From contig NC_026659.2 in NCBI RefSeq assembly GCF_000004075.3, positions 3,162,001 through 3,226,000 on the forward strand: DNA of 64,000 bases, written 5' to 3'. Positions 12,926 to 22,699 of this stretch are shown here, one piece after another. The position numbers were made by a program, and so were the translations under genes. The notes under the pieces are model-generated. The model ran no database searches. It had not been told where the DNA came from and was given only the letters and a program-made list of their open reading frames with translations. Numbering within the stretch: the first letter of the stretch is position 1; each line of letters begins with the position of its first letter. Source of the DNA: Cucumis sativus. Lineage: Eukaryota; Streptophyta; Magnoliopsida; Cucurbitales; Cucurbitaceae.

Positions 12926-14273
12926 ACAATTCTGACATCAAAACATTTTCTATATTTTGGAAAATTAAAATTAACATGAACAATGTTGATTTGAAAATTT
13001 CTTTCAAAACTAGGCTACGTAACCGAATTGCGATTTGACGTATTTTTCTTTTAGCGAAAATAAAATTATAATGGGTTCTTGGAAATTATAAAATTGAGTC
13101 TCTATTCTAAGGATGAGACAATGTGAAATTTTAAATATCATTTTAGTCGTTTTGTTATTTATTATTTATATTACTATGATATTATATTTTCTTCATATTC
13201 ATATTTCGGTTGTGACTCGTTTTATTTTTCGATTTCACAACAGTCTCGTTTTTATTGGAAAAAGATGAACAAAAACCAAGAAAGTACCTTTACGAATATT
13301 TTGAAAGGAGGGGGAAGAGTTGCAAGTAAACTACATAGAATGCAAAAGTACGTATGTGTTTGTATATACATGTTTTGATTGTTATAAATGCAAGAATTAA
13401 ATTTGCATATTTTAAAATCTCAACCGTTCTCGAAAACTCGAGGGACTAAAATTTAAATTTTTTTCATGGTAATAGACTTTGATTAGAAAGCCGACTACCA
13501 TATCAAGGAACAATAACATACAATCAATCGAGACCTTTTGCATCTTACTATGACAGTTCGGCCAACACTATATCATGAGTATCTATATCAATGAACAGTA
13601 TATAACATACAATCAATCATGTCCTAAGTTAAAAGTAAAGGAGATGGATTACATGACCTAACATGCTCTAACTAATAAAATGAATGAGGTTGGTACGAGT
13701 TCGATTGGATTGACTTTTTTTGAAAAGTACTTTTAAATTAAAAAGTGTTTTGAAATACTTCAAAAAACAATTCAAACATGTCCTACATATCGCAGCGATA
13801 GATTGTGTATATATTTTATTGCACCTCTACATTGATTTGCTAATTGCGTTCGACGTGATTAAAAGTGATACTCACACATTGAATTTAACATAACATTATT
13901 ATATATATTAAACAACTTATTTACATTTGTAGAAGATGAAATTAAAGCAACAAGAAGAAGCATGGCATAAAATTTAAACAAAGTCACATACCAAATGAAA
14001 TTCATATTTAGCCATTTAACCTATCAACACATCTTCATGATGTTTGATGGTTCAAAATTTTACATATCAATAAATGAACAAACAAATCATATACTAATTT
14101 CCAAACCTCAAAATATATCTCTTTTTTTTCTTTTTTAAATTCTCATCAACTTGGATAAGCTTCATCTTCACCCTCACAAAGTTGAAGGATTTTAATTTTT
14201 CTTTTTTTTTTTTTTTAGAAAAAAGAAAAACAAATTCATGAAATTTCTTTTTTCACAATTTTTATTTATATAT

Positions 14274-14981
14274 TTATATGACTGTGCATTGAGGATGTCC
14301 CATTAACGGGTAAGGAGATAACGGCGGCACGTTAAAAATTCCTTTCCCATCACTGTCCCAAACCGACGCCCAACAAGACGGCGTTAATGGACAAACGGTA
14401 GTCGGAACTCCGATCTCCTCTGTTTCCGATCTCTCCTCTTTCTTCATCTCCTTCTTTCCCATTTCCACAACCTCACTCTCACTTTCCCTCCTCCTTTTCC
14501 GCCCAACATCCGATGTCGACTGCGGATCCTCCACATCCTTCCCAGCCTCAAGAGGGAAATTCAAAATCGCTTTACTTCCCCTCATCCTAAAAGCAGCTCT
14601 GTCATAAGCTTTCGCAGCTTCAATAGCAGTATCATAAGTTCCAAGCCAAACCCGAGCCCCACGCTTAGCGGGATCACGAATCTCCGCCGCGAATTTCCCC
14701 CACGGCCGCCGGCGAACTCCTCTGTAATGCCGACTCACACCCACATCCGATTTAGCCTCAATCGAGGTTTCAACCGCGGATCCTACAGAGATACTCTTAG
14801 GTGGAATCGCTACGTTTAACGAAGGGCGGCGTGGAGCAACCTTTGAAGGGGTGGGGGAGGAGATTTGAGAGTTGACTCCACTGTTGTGGTCGAAGTTGAG
14901 ATTTGAAGCGAAAGCTTCGATGGAGTTGAAATCGTTGAGGAGATGTTGTCTGATGAGATCGAGAGTGGAAGCGTCATCCAT
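14274..14981 (-). CDS. Ethylene-response factor (AP2/ERF, group IX type), long form
   Basis: Intronless gene for 235 residues. The AP2 domain lies at about residues 86-143 ([53 protein letters not shown]). FAAEIRD marks the ERF rather than the DREB subfamily. The N-terminal block [12 protein letters not shown] is typical of group IX members. After the domain come a basic GRKRRRE stretch, an acidic/basic mixed region and a hydrophobic C-terminal tail. It is the longer partner of the ERF at 9.0 kb, on the same strand and with the same two conserved blocks, so tandem duplication is likely. Expected role: GCC-box transcription activator in ethylene/jasmonate or stress responses. It carries a GAA/TTC repeat in the leader. 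Confidence 0.93.
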   Translation of the reverse strand: MDDASTLDLIRQHLLNDFNSIEAFASNLNFDHNSGVNSQISSPTPSKVAPRRPSLNVAIPPKSISVGSAVETSIEAKSDVGVSRHYRGVRRRPWGKFAAEIRDPAKRGARVWLGTYDTAIEAAKAYDRAAFRMRGSKAILNFPLEAGKDVEDPQSTSDVGRKRRRESESEVVEMGKKEMKKEERSETEEIGVPTTVCPLTPSCWASVWDSDGKGIFNVPPLSPYPLMGHPQCTVI

Positions 14982-15011
14982 GGAATCGGTTGATGGGTTA
15001 TGAAATTGGAT

Positions 15012-15044
15012 GAAGAAGAAGAAGAAGAAGAAGAAGAAGAAGAA
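15012..15044. repeat. (GAA)11 microsatellite in the ERF leader
   Basis: Eleven GAA units on the plus strand, read as TTC in the ERF messenger, lie 31 bp upstream of the ATG. Pyrimidine-rich leaders of this type are common in plants, and length may vary between individuals. Confidence 0.85.
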
Positions 15045-15077
15045 ATTGAGTGGAAAAATGGGAGTGAGGAAGGAGAG

Positions 15078-15087
15078 GTTATAAAGG
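15078..15087 (-). promoter_or_regulatory. TATA box of the long ERF gene
   Basis: CCTTTATAACC on the minus strand lies about 100 nt upstream of the ATG at 14981, which puts transcription start just before the TTC repeat. Confidence 0.45.
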
Positions 15088-15199
15088 ATATGAAAATGGG
15101 GGATTCAGAGGAGATTCGAGGAAAGGGAGAGGAAAGGAGGGGAAGGTTTATTTGGGGAGGAAGGGTAAAAGGGTAGTTTAGAGTGTGGGGCATTCGGTA

Positions 15200-18100
15200 T
15201 ATGAATGATTTGTGATTACGGAGAAGCTTCCAAAGGGGTGAGTCGCTCTTTCCGTTTTTCTCTTTTACTCTTTTTTTTTTTTGTTTGAAAAGGAAAATTG
15301 AAATTCACTTTTTTAGTTTTTTTCTTCAATAGATTTGATTTTAATTTTTGTTACTTTTAAATTTATAATTATTGAAAGAAAAGTGAGGAATTTTTTTTTG
15401 TTTTAATTAGATGAAGTTTGATGGATTTGATGGAGATGGGGGTTTGTTGCGTAGACGTATGTTAGTAACAAATTTTCAAATAAAATTACTACCAATCTTT
15501 AATTCTATTTATAAATAATAACTATAAAAATTTTCAATATATTGAGAGAATCTTAGGTGTTGTTTATTTAATTTAATTTAGATAGATGCTTTAAATACAT
15601 TGAATTGTAATATTTTAAAGGAGTTTGTAGAACATATAATTACTAAAAAGAAATGGCCTCTAAAATGTTATTAAAATTTAACTTTATAAACATTAATTTT
15701 GTGAAAAGAAAAATGATGAATTATTATGGTATTTAATTAGGGTGACATATAAATGAAAAGAAGAGTTTAATTGAGGACACCAACAACTTCTTAATCCATA
15801 ATTTGCAATACAGATTGGAAAGATTAACAACAACTTTGATTCTCTTTTGCAAATGGGCTTCCAATAATGCAACCAAAAGTATAATATTTGTAAGCTTTCT
15901 TGACCTTATTGTTATTTTTATATACAAAAAAATATGCTTAAGATAACAAAAAGAAATGCAAAGAGTTTAAATTATTGATATCACCCTAACCAAAACCTTC
16001 TTTTTCATTATTTAAATAAACTCAATAATGTCAAAAACCACTATTAATTAAAATAATTGTGTACTATATCATAATTTTATTTCCATCCAAATTTTAATAT
16101 TTAAAAAAAATCGATCTACGTAATTTAATGTAAGATAATAAGTAAATCTTAATTATTATTTAGATATTAAAGTTACATATATAAAATTGTTCTTAAAATA
16201 TTACCTAATACATATTAAAACAATTTAGAACATAAAATACTATATATATTTATTTAAGATTTTATTTAATCTTTTCCTATCTATTGTAAAATAGCAAATT
16301 TTATCTAACAATGTTTAAATAGAATATCTACTTTAAATCTTATAGATTGAAAATTAATAGTACAAATTTGATATAGATTGGGTGAAGATTATGTAATAAA
16401 GTTTTAGGGATATGAAATTAAAATAAGTTGAATGTATGAATATAAGAAATCTCAAACATTGAAAATAGAAGAATGATAGTCACGTGGGGGATCACGTGGT
16501 CGGCTAAGGAAACTTAATTTAATTAAATTTATAATGAAAATAGTTTTAAATGCAAACAATTTTTTATTTTTTTTTGTGGGGTAAAATAAAATTCTACCTT
16601 TTCTTTAAAGCAACTTTTTGGGAGAATTTAAAGTTAAAATTCATCTAGAAACCATTTGAAATTTCAAGTCTCACCAACTTTTTATTTCACTAAAATAGAG
16701 TTTTTTTCTTTTCTTTTTTGGGCAAGAATTGAAAAAAAAAAACAAAATAAAATAAATAAACGTGAGTGCAACCATAATTTTATATCTATCCAATAATTAT
16801 TTTGTTTTCGGTTTTTATTTTTTAAAATTAATCTTTAACTTTCTTCTTTGTTATCTACCTCCTACAAATTATTTTAAAAATCAAACTAAATTTTAGAAAC
16901 TAAAAAGAATAGTTTTTAATAAAAAAAATTAACTCATTCATTTTTTTCATTAAAAATAATTAAAATGTTTCAAAAGGGGAGCTTTTGTTGTTTTATCATT
17001 TACTGAGAAGTAATAATTAAAAAGAAAAAGTCATATCATACGTTAACTTAACCATGGAGTGAAAATTTTCAAACTTTCCTAAACGAATTAATTCAAATTT
17101 TAATATAGAATTTCCATTTGCCAAATAGTCTTAAACATCCATTCGTTATAAGTTTCACAATATATTTTTCAAAAGAAACGAGAAAGTGATACACTTTATA
17201 AATTTATTTAAAGGTATAAATTGATAATTTAATATGCATTATTTAATAACATAAAGAAGCTAAATTATAGATTCAATGTTTCAACTATCATTCTAATAAG
17301 CCTCTACCTATAATAGTTACATACGTTGCATTGATTGAACTCGAACTCTAACAAATGATAGTTTGACGACGATGATTATATGTTTAGAATTTAGAATTTT
17401 GATTTTTCTGCTTTTGGCTACCCTACATATAATTTTACATTGAAAAAAAAACAGAGAAGATTAGAAGCAGTATTGTTCTAGAAGGGGCTTTAAAGTGAGG
17501 GGCAGCCAAGTTGAGAAGCAAGTTGCAAATAATACAAAAGCTTCAAGTAAACCTTGGAGTACTTTTCTTGTCAATCGCCCAAAAAAAGTGAATGAATTTG
17601 ATCATTTTCTTTCATAAAAATGGGACCCTTTTCATGAGGATAATATGGAAATGAAGAAAATTTATTTAGAGTTTTTAAAAATTTTGTTATTCAAATAATT
17701 TTCTTGCCTTTGCCCGCTCCTCCATTTCAACTTTCCTTTCTTCCTCTAATTTGTGATTATTATAATGTTCGTCATGTTTGAAACTGAAGTTTAGAAGGAA
17801 TTAAATGATGGAATGCATAACGTTTTCAAAGATTTTAAATTCTCTTTACGAATTGAAAAGTAGAAGGTGTAGATGTGTTGATAACCTTTGCATTTTATTC
17901 ATAAACTTCATACATACGTACATATACTCCATAATACTTTTATATAGGTTACTTTAATTAATTAATTAATTAGAAAAATAATATAAAATTAATTATATCA
18001 ACTTGGTGTCCACATCTCCATATATCAAAATAAAATAAAATATTTTTTTTAATATAAAACCCACATTTTAATTTTAGGGATAAACATTAACAAAAAAAGA

Positions 18101-19130
18101 TGGCTAACTTAAATTTTATTTTGGATTTTGTATTGGGACTTTTATAAACTGCATTTTATTCCTTAAATATTTGTACCGTCAAAGTTGAAAAACAAGAAGT
18201 TATTTGTCTATATGTGTTCAAGGAGATGAGACACAACTGATATAACTTCTGTTGCATAATCATATATGATCAAGTCGTCACTTATATAATTTTAACTATT
18301 GGATGAAAATTTTGTGAAAGAAAAATATATTATTATTTTATTATTGTTGAGTGTTTTTTTTTATTAGCAGTTGATTTTCGTGCAAAATCAATTAGATGAT
18401 AGAGCAATAGTGTATTTGTACCAATTGCAACAACGTTAACGATGTTAAATTTGTCATAGAAGCAATTAATGTGTACATACAAGTCGTCTTCACTAGTGTC
18501 GAGTACACATCATGTGCAATGTTTGTAGCAGCATATGACTGCTTGATCTTAATTTGGAGGGGAAATTTAGTGAAAGGAACTATTAAAAGATATGGAAGTC
18601 GAGGAGTGTGGAAACAAGCAAGGATGGGTAAGGACTTTAATTAGAATAGAGGAGGAGAATTCTCTATAGTTTGCATCTTATTCGAGTCTCATTGTTATCG
18701 ACATGGATATTTTTCGTAAAAAGGAGAATTCATTGGAGCAATTGGAACAAGTTGTGCCTAACAAAAAAGCTGGGGCTTGGACTTAAGAGCTGCAACAATA
18801 TGGAGTTTTAATTCTAAGTTTGGAATGGTGAGTAGATTTTTTGATCGGATCAAACTATAAAATTTTCTCACTTGGAGGAACTTGAACCTTATCAAAATCT
18901 TAAAAGACAAAAATGTTCTTAAATTCCAACCTCTTAATTGATAGAAGAAACACTATGGATGACCTTCCAATAAGAAATAATAAACATCACACAATGTTAC
19001 TACTTTTAACATAATATGAACAAGAATAGTAGTGAACTTTTGGTGTTAATCAAATGTGGTCTTCACTTGTCATTTACATTGGATGTCACTTATAAATACA
19101 AGTGACAACCATCAAAACGTAACAATCGAA
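15200..19130. other. AT-rich spacer without genes, with a paired CACGTGG motif
   Basis: No believable coding frame or repeat with clear ends. The one ordered motif is CACGTGG at 16481-16487 and again at 16493-16499, a pair of G-box/ABRE-type sites 12 bp apart in the same orientation, but with no gene within 1 kb. Confidence 0.5.
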
Positions 19131-19207
19131 ATGACATGAAAAGAAAGATAATCAGAAGGAGGAAGCCACATAAAAAATCGAGTTGTCCAAAAACAAAGCC
19201 ATTTCAA

Positions 19208-19260
19208 ATGCATGCAATAAGAAGTCTTCAAACACCTGCTTATCCATTTCCTATATATAT
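19208..19260 (+). promoter_or_regulatory. Seed-type core promoter of the oleosin gene: RY motif and TATA box
   Basis: ATGCATGCAA at 19209-19218 contains the RY core CATGCA bound by B3 factors (ABI3/FUS3/LEC2 class). A CACCTG E-box-like site follows at about 19234, then CTATATATAT at 19251-19260, about 56 nt before the ATG. The combination suits seed-maturation expression. Confidence 0.65.
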
Positions 19261-19315
19261 CATCATCAAAACAACTTTCATTCAAATAAAAAAAAAACCC
19301 ACAACCCGAAATTCA

Positions 19316-19747
19316 ATGGCGGAATCACGTAACCCTCAGTACTCCAAATCCCAACAGTTCTCCTCCGGTAACCCTCAATACTCCAAATTCCAACAGTTCT
19401 CCTCCGATCAACTCCCCCGCTCTCACAAAGTCGTCAAGGCCGCCACTGCAGTCACTACCGGCACATCGTTCCTCGTCCTCTCCGCCCTAATAATGGCCGG
19501 TACAGTAATTGGTCTGGCCGTTGTTACCCCATTGTTTGTCATATTCAGCCCGGTTCTTGTGCCTGCACTGATAACGGCCACGCTTTTGATCTTGGGGTTC
19601 TTGGCCTCTGGTGGATTTGGAGCTGCGGCTATCGTTGTGTTGTTGTGGTTTTTCAGGTATATGGGTAATAATGGGAGAAATCGTAGTGGAGATTGGCCGG
19701 AAAAAAGTCGGTTCAAGTTCAACGGCAAGGGGAGAGTGGAAGGCTAA
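19316..19747 (+). CDS. Oleosin (low molecular weight type)
   Basis: Intronless, 143 residues. A hydrophilic N-terminal arm (1-36) is followed by an uncharged hydrophobic stretch of about 70 residues (41-113) with the proline knot [12 protein letters not shown] at 72-83, which fits the P-x5-SP-x3-P rule exactly, then a short polar C-terminal arm. Oleosins coat seed oil bodies: the hydrophobic hairpin enters the triacylglycerol core and the knot makes the turn. The short C-terminal arm without the 18-residue insertion points to the L-type. The start at 19316 (MAESRN) was chosen over an upstream in-frame extension because it follows the TATA box at the normal distance. Odd: the N-terminal arm holds a near-perfect tandem repeat, [13 protein letters not shown] then [13 protein letters not shown]. 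Confidence 0.93.
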   Translation: MAESRNPQYSKSQQFSSGNPQYSKFQQFSSDQLPRSHKVVKAATAVTTGTSFLVLSALIMAGTVIGLAVVTPLFVIFSPVLVPALITATLLILGFLASGGFGAAAIVVLLWFFRYMGNNGRNRSGDWPEKSRFKFNGKGRVEG

Positions 19748-19871
19748 ATTTGGAGATGAATGAAGTGAACGGATGGATGAGGTAAGTGCATTTTGCAGAA
19801 AGGCAATGGCTGTTGAATGAATTTGTAGTACCTTAAGACTGCCTTCAATGTTTCTTTGATCAATAAAATGT

Positions 19872-20010
19872 AGGTTAATGTTCTTTCATTGGTAGGCTTA
19901 GTCCGTTCATTTGTCTCTTTCAAACCAAATTTTGAGTCACTATTACTTTAAGTTAATGTTCTTTCGCTGTGTTGTTGTGGTTAATGTTCTTTCGTTGTGT
20001 TGTTGTGGTT
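19872..20010 (+). repeat. Three copies of GTTAATGTTCTTTC in the oleosin 3' flank
   Basis: The unit occurs near 19873, 19953 and 19980. The last two are followed by a GYTGTGTTGTTGTGG block, and that block also occurs inside the oleosin reading frame at about 19632-19650 (part of the codons for VVLLWF). The likely polyadenylation signal AATAAA is at 19862-19867. Confidence 0.7.
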
Positions 20011-20207
20011 TGTCAAATGTTCTTAACCCACATGAATTTTGGTACCTTATCTAAATAGATTCTAAGCTATTAGTATGCTTTAGATCCTAGAGTTTAAATT
20101 CTGAACTAATATACATAAAATTTTCAATTCAGTTCACAACACAATGCATATCAAAATAAAATAACAATTCTTATTATAGGCATCCCATTAAAACAAATGA
20201 ACAAAGA

Positions 20208-20312
20208 TGTGATCATCATCAGAAAGGAAATGTAGTTCTCATCCACAGCATGGCTTTACTGTGTAGGAAGGTGTCCTAAGATTATTCCACATTTCATCAT
20301 TTGATGAACACA
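20208..20312 (-). ncRNA. C/D box snoRNA candidate (third of the 20-kb cluster)
   Basis: Minus strand. C box ATGATGA at 20294-20300 and D box CTGA at 20219-20222 are directly flanked by TGTGTTCATCA and TGATGATCACA, which pair at 10 of 11 positions as a terminal stem. Between them lies CACAG/CTGTG, a small internal hairpin of the kind that often bridges D' and C'. Length about 105 nt including the stem. I could not assign a target; the guide before the D box reads ACTACATTTCCTTT. The long terminal stem abutting both boxes makes chance occurrence unlikely. Confidence 0.65.
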
Positions 20313-20390
20313 ACCAAATCAAACAAAGAGCAAAAGAATCAAAGTATTAAATCTGAATTTGAAAGAGTTTAAAAAATTGGGAAATAGAAT

Positions 20391-20490
20391 GGTATACTCA
20401 GATGGCAATGGAGATAATTAGGTTCGATTCTGCCAGCAGAGTCTCCTCAATGGATTTCAGAAGAGGGAGCTTTTTATCCTCATTGTAACC
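20391..20490 (-). ncRNA. C/D box snoRNA candidate (second of the 20-kb cluster)
   Basis: Minus strand. A C-like box ATGAGGA (20477-20483, one change from RUGAUGA) and D box CTGA (20398-20401) are flanked by GGTTAC and GTATACC, which pair with one bulge. An internal CTGA at 20457-20460 can serve as D', leaving GCTCCCTCTT as guide, and ATTGAGGAG may be C'. Target not recognised. Position between two better supported snoRNAs in the same direction supports it. Confidence 0.45.
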
Positions 20491-20586
20491 CTCCGATTTC
20501 CCAAGAGAAACGCTCATTACAAAAGAGTAAAAAAGAAAAAACAGATTTTATTGGAAGATAAAATGGAAACAAAAAAGAGAGAGGAA

Positions 20587-20681
20587 GGGCTCAGTTTCGA
20601 AAGTAATCGACACGCAAGATTCGAAAAGAATCCTGCATTCCGGTCTGTTGAGCTTGATCTTTCATGAAATCATCAAAGCCA
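20587..20681 (-). ncRNA. C/D box snoRNA with guide to 25S rRNA domain V (first of the 20-kb cluster)
   Basis: Minus strand. C box TTGATGA (20670-20676), D box CTGA (20591-20594) and a short closing stem GGC/GCC. Just after the C box lies TCAAGCTCAACAG, a perfect 13-nt antisense (20645-20657) to CTGTTGAGCTTGA, a universally conserved stretch of eukaryotic large-subunit rRNA (GACCCUGUUGAGCUUGACUCUAG). The D' box is not canonical (CAGA or CGGA follows), so the exact methylated base is left open. The guide box and a second block (TTGCRTGTCGAYTAC on this strand) recur in the snoRNA at 35.15-35.26 kb. The match to rRNA is from memory of the rRNA sequence. Confidence 0.75.
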
Positions 20682-20942
20682 CTTGTTGTATGTACATAAA
20701 ACCAACCAAGGAAAATCCAAAGAAAGAAGATAAAAAAACTTGAAAACCTCACAGAAGAAGGAAAAACAAAAATGATTTGAAACAGTGAACATGGAAATTG
20801 TTAGTGAAATTGAGTAGCAGTAAAAACGAAGAACCTCAGGAAAAGAAGGAAGATGGGGAAGGACAAAGAAGCCTGTGCAGCCGCAAACACGAAGAAGAAA
20901 GAGTCGTAGTTGATGAGGGTAAAACCTGGGGAGGGTTCAAGG

Positions 20943-21010
20943 GTTTAAATAAGGGGAAGAAGGAATTAGGGTTATTGTTTCCGCCGCTCCAATTTGGGAT
21001 TCAAAGCCCA
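20943..21010 (-). promoter_or_regulatory. snoRNA-type Pol II promoter: site II, telo-box, TATA
   Basis: Reading the minus strand: TGGGCT (site II core, 21005-21010), AACCCTAA (telo-box, 20966-20973) and TTATTTAAAC (TATA, 20943-20952). Site II plus telo-box is the signature of plant ribosomal-protein and snoRNA cluster promoters, recognised by TCP and telo-box factors. The first snoRNA begins about 260 nt downstream of the TATA. Confidence 0.7.
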
Positions 21011-21028
21011 ACCCAATTCGATTTCTAA

Positions 21029-22032
21029 AACATCCGCCTCAAACAAATTTATTCCTTTTCTTTTTCGATTAACAAATAACAATTTTCTTTTTAAATTTGA
21101 AATTCTCACAATTTACTTCCACTTATTATTTTAGAAAACAAAATTATAAAAAATTAAACATTTACGTCCAAAAATTAGTTTATGAATTTTTCTATTTTGA
21201 AAAAAAATTATAAAGTATAGATATTAAATTTTTACTTATTAAATGTGAATTTTGTTAAAAAAATTATAGAGAAAAAATATTTTTTTATTAATAATAAATA
21301 TTTTGTAAAATATTTTATTTTTTACAAATTGTCTTAAAAAAATATAGAATTTAAACGTGAATTCATATGTGTTCTTTGTTACGAACATATGTAACAAGAA
21401 ACAATCAATTTTTCGGAACGATGTCATAAAAAATAAATAATTTTTGTCATATCAACTTGTTGATTTAATTGCCGAATCATTTTATCGTTAATCAACTAAA
21501 CGGTTCAAGTAACTTTAGAAATCATTTAGAACTATTTCTCAAATCTCGGAGACGATAGTGTTTATTTTCAAACTTCAAATACCAAATAGACATCAATTTC
21601 AAGAATAAAAAATGGATTTTGCCCTAAATAATATCAATATTCTAACCTCTGTGAAATAGTAATAACCGTTATTAAGGTTCATTCGGGAATGTTTTGGTCA
21701 TTTAAATTAAGTTTGTGTTTTTTAAAAAAAAATGTTCGAAATAAAAATACGAAAACATTAATTATTGATATGTACTCGTAAAAGTTAAAGTTCTGATTTT
21801 TGTGGAGAGTGTTTATGATTGATGACTTATTTCTCACGAAATATAATTTATAACTTTTTGTTTACGTCATATCCTATTGTCTCGTTTTGGTTACCCTATC
21901 GTATTATATCTCCGAATGTGATGCACGATCTTTTAATATGGTTCTAGATTTGTTATTATTTTGTTTGTTAGAATTTCATACAAAGTTACAATAAAATAAA
22001 ATGAAAACTTGAATGTTACATACATATGTATA
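21029..22032. other. AT-rich spacer, nothing recognised
   Basis: No conserved open frame, RNA gene or repeat with defined ends was seen here; it contains the 3' flank of the phytocyanin gene. Confidence 0.5.
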
Positions 22033-22699
22033 TTAAATAACGATAAAGGATAGTGTGGATATAACATAGCACACAAAGAGAAAAGCAAGACCTTGGTTTC
22101 CTCCGATCACAACTCCCGCGGCAGCGCTGGGAACACTGTTGTTGTCAGTTTTGGAAGAAGGTCGGGGGAGGGCATCGGACTGGGACGACGGTGGCTGAGG
22201 AGCAGCAGCAGGAGAGAAGGATTGGTTGTTTTCGACATTGACTTGCAACTTCATGCCACCGAGACAGAGCAACCTGTTGCCGGAAACAAAGAACCTGTGG
22301 CCGGGCTCGGACAAGGTGACGGTGGTGTTGCCAGAGGAGTAGGCTTTAAGAACATTGGTAGTGTTGCAACTGTTGAAATTTTCTCTAGTCACTTCGTTTA
22401 AGCTTGCCAATGAAGAGTATTGAAACACTGCATGTTGTATGGAGATCAGACGTCATATAAATGAATTTAGATCATATTATATTGGATATAATTATAAGAT
22501 CGATATATATATATATATAGTTACCAAGAACATCTCCAACAAAAAACCTCTTGCCCTGAGACCAAGTATCAAGATCAGTGCTGATATCCCAACCAGAAGT
22601 ATCTCCTACAATATATGTTGTAGCATTGCATCTTATGAATGCAAATCCAAATATCACCACTAACACACAAACCCAAATATTATTATTGTTTCCCATCAT
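22033..22699 (-). CDS. Phytocyanin / early-nodulin-like protein, GPI-anchor type
   Basis: Two exons, 22699-22525 and 22427-22033, joined in phase 1 to give 189 residues. Residues 1-26 are a signal peptide, then a plastocyanin-like domain (TTYIVGDTSGWDI, TWSQGKRFFVGDVLVFQYSS, FNSCNTTNVL, GHRFFVSGN, GGMKLQV), a Pro/Ser/Ala-rich arabinogalactan-like linker and a hydrophobic tail expected to be exchanged for a GPI anchor. The intron falls in the VGDVLV motif, the usual place in this family. Two of the expected copper ligands are missing: the first His is absent from YSSLASLNEV, and the GHC loop is RLLCLGG. It is therefore closer to ENODL proteins, which do not bind copper, than to stellacyanin. 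Likely at the outer plasma-membrane face. A TATATATATA run at about 22753-22770 is the probable TATA region. Confidence 0.88.

Larger units (their letters stand above)
9483..14273. other. 4.8-kb AT-rich spacer between the two ERF genes
   Basis: No coding frame with plausible protein was found on either strand. It holds a 60-nt hairpin (10850-10909), a small TIR element relic near 12.74-12.93 kb and an ATA microsatellite near 12.45 kb. A short segment at about 10665-10710 (CAGTGGCAGATCCAG, then a GGGTTTCGAG block) resembles a widespread plant repeat end. Confidence 0.5.

Noticed and set aside
19136-19315. Longer oleosin N-terminus from the upstream in-frame ATG
   Set aside because: The extension would span the TATA box and RY motif and is Lys/Arg-rich unlike any oleosin; the ATG at 19316 is preferred.
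20420-20435. Possible tRNA B box GGTTCGATTCTGCC on the plus strand
   Set aside because: No A box at proper spacing and no acceptor stem; the segment is better explained as part of a minus-strand C/D snoRNA candidate.
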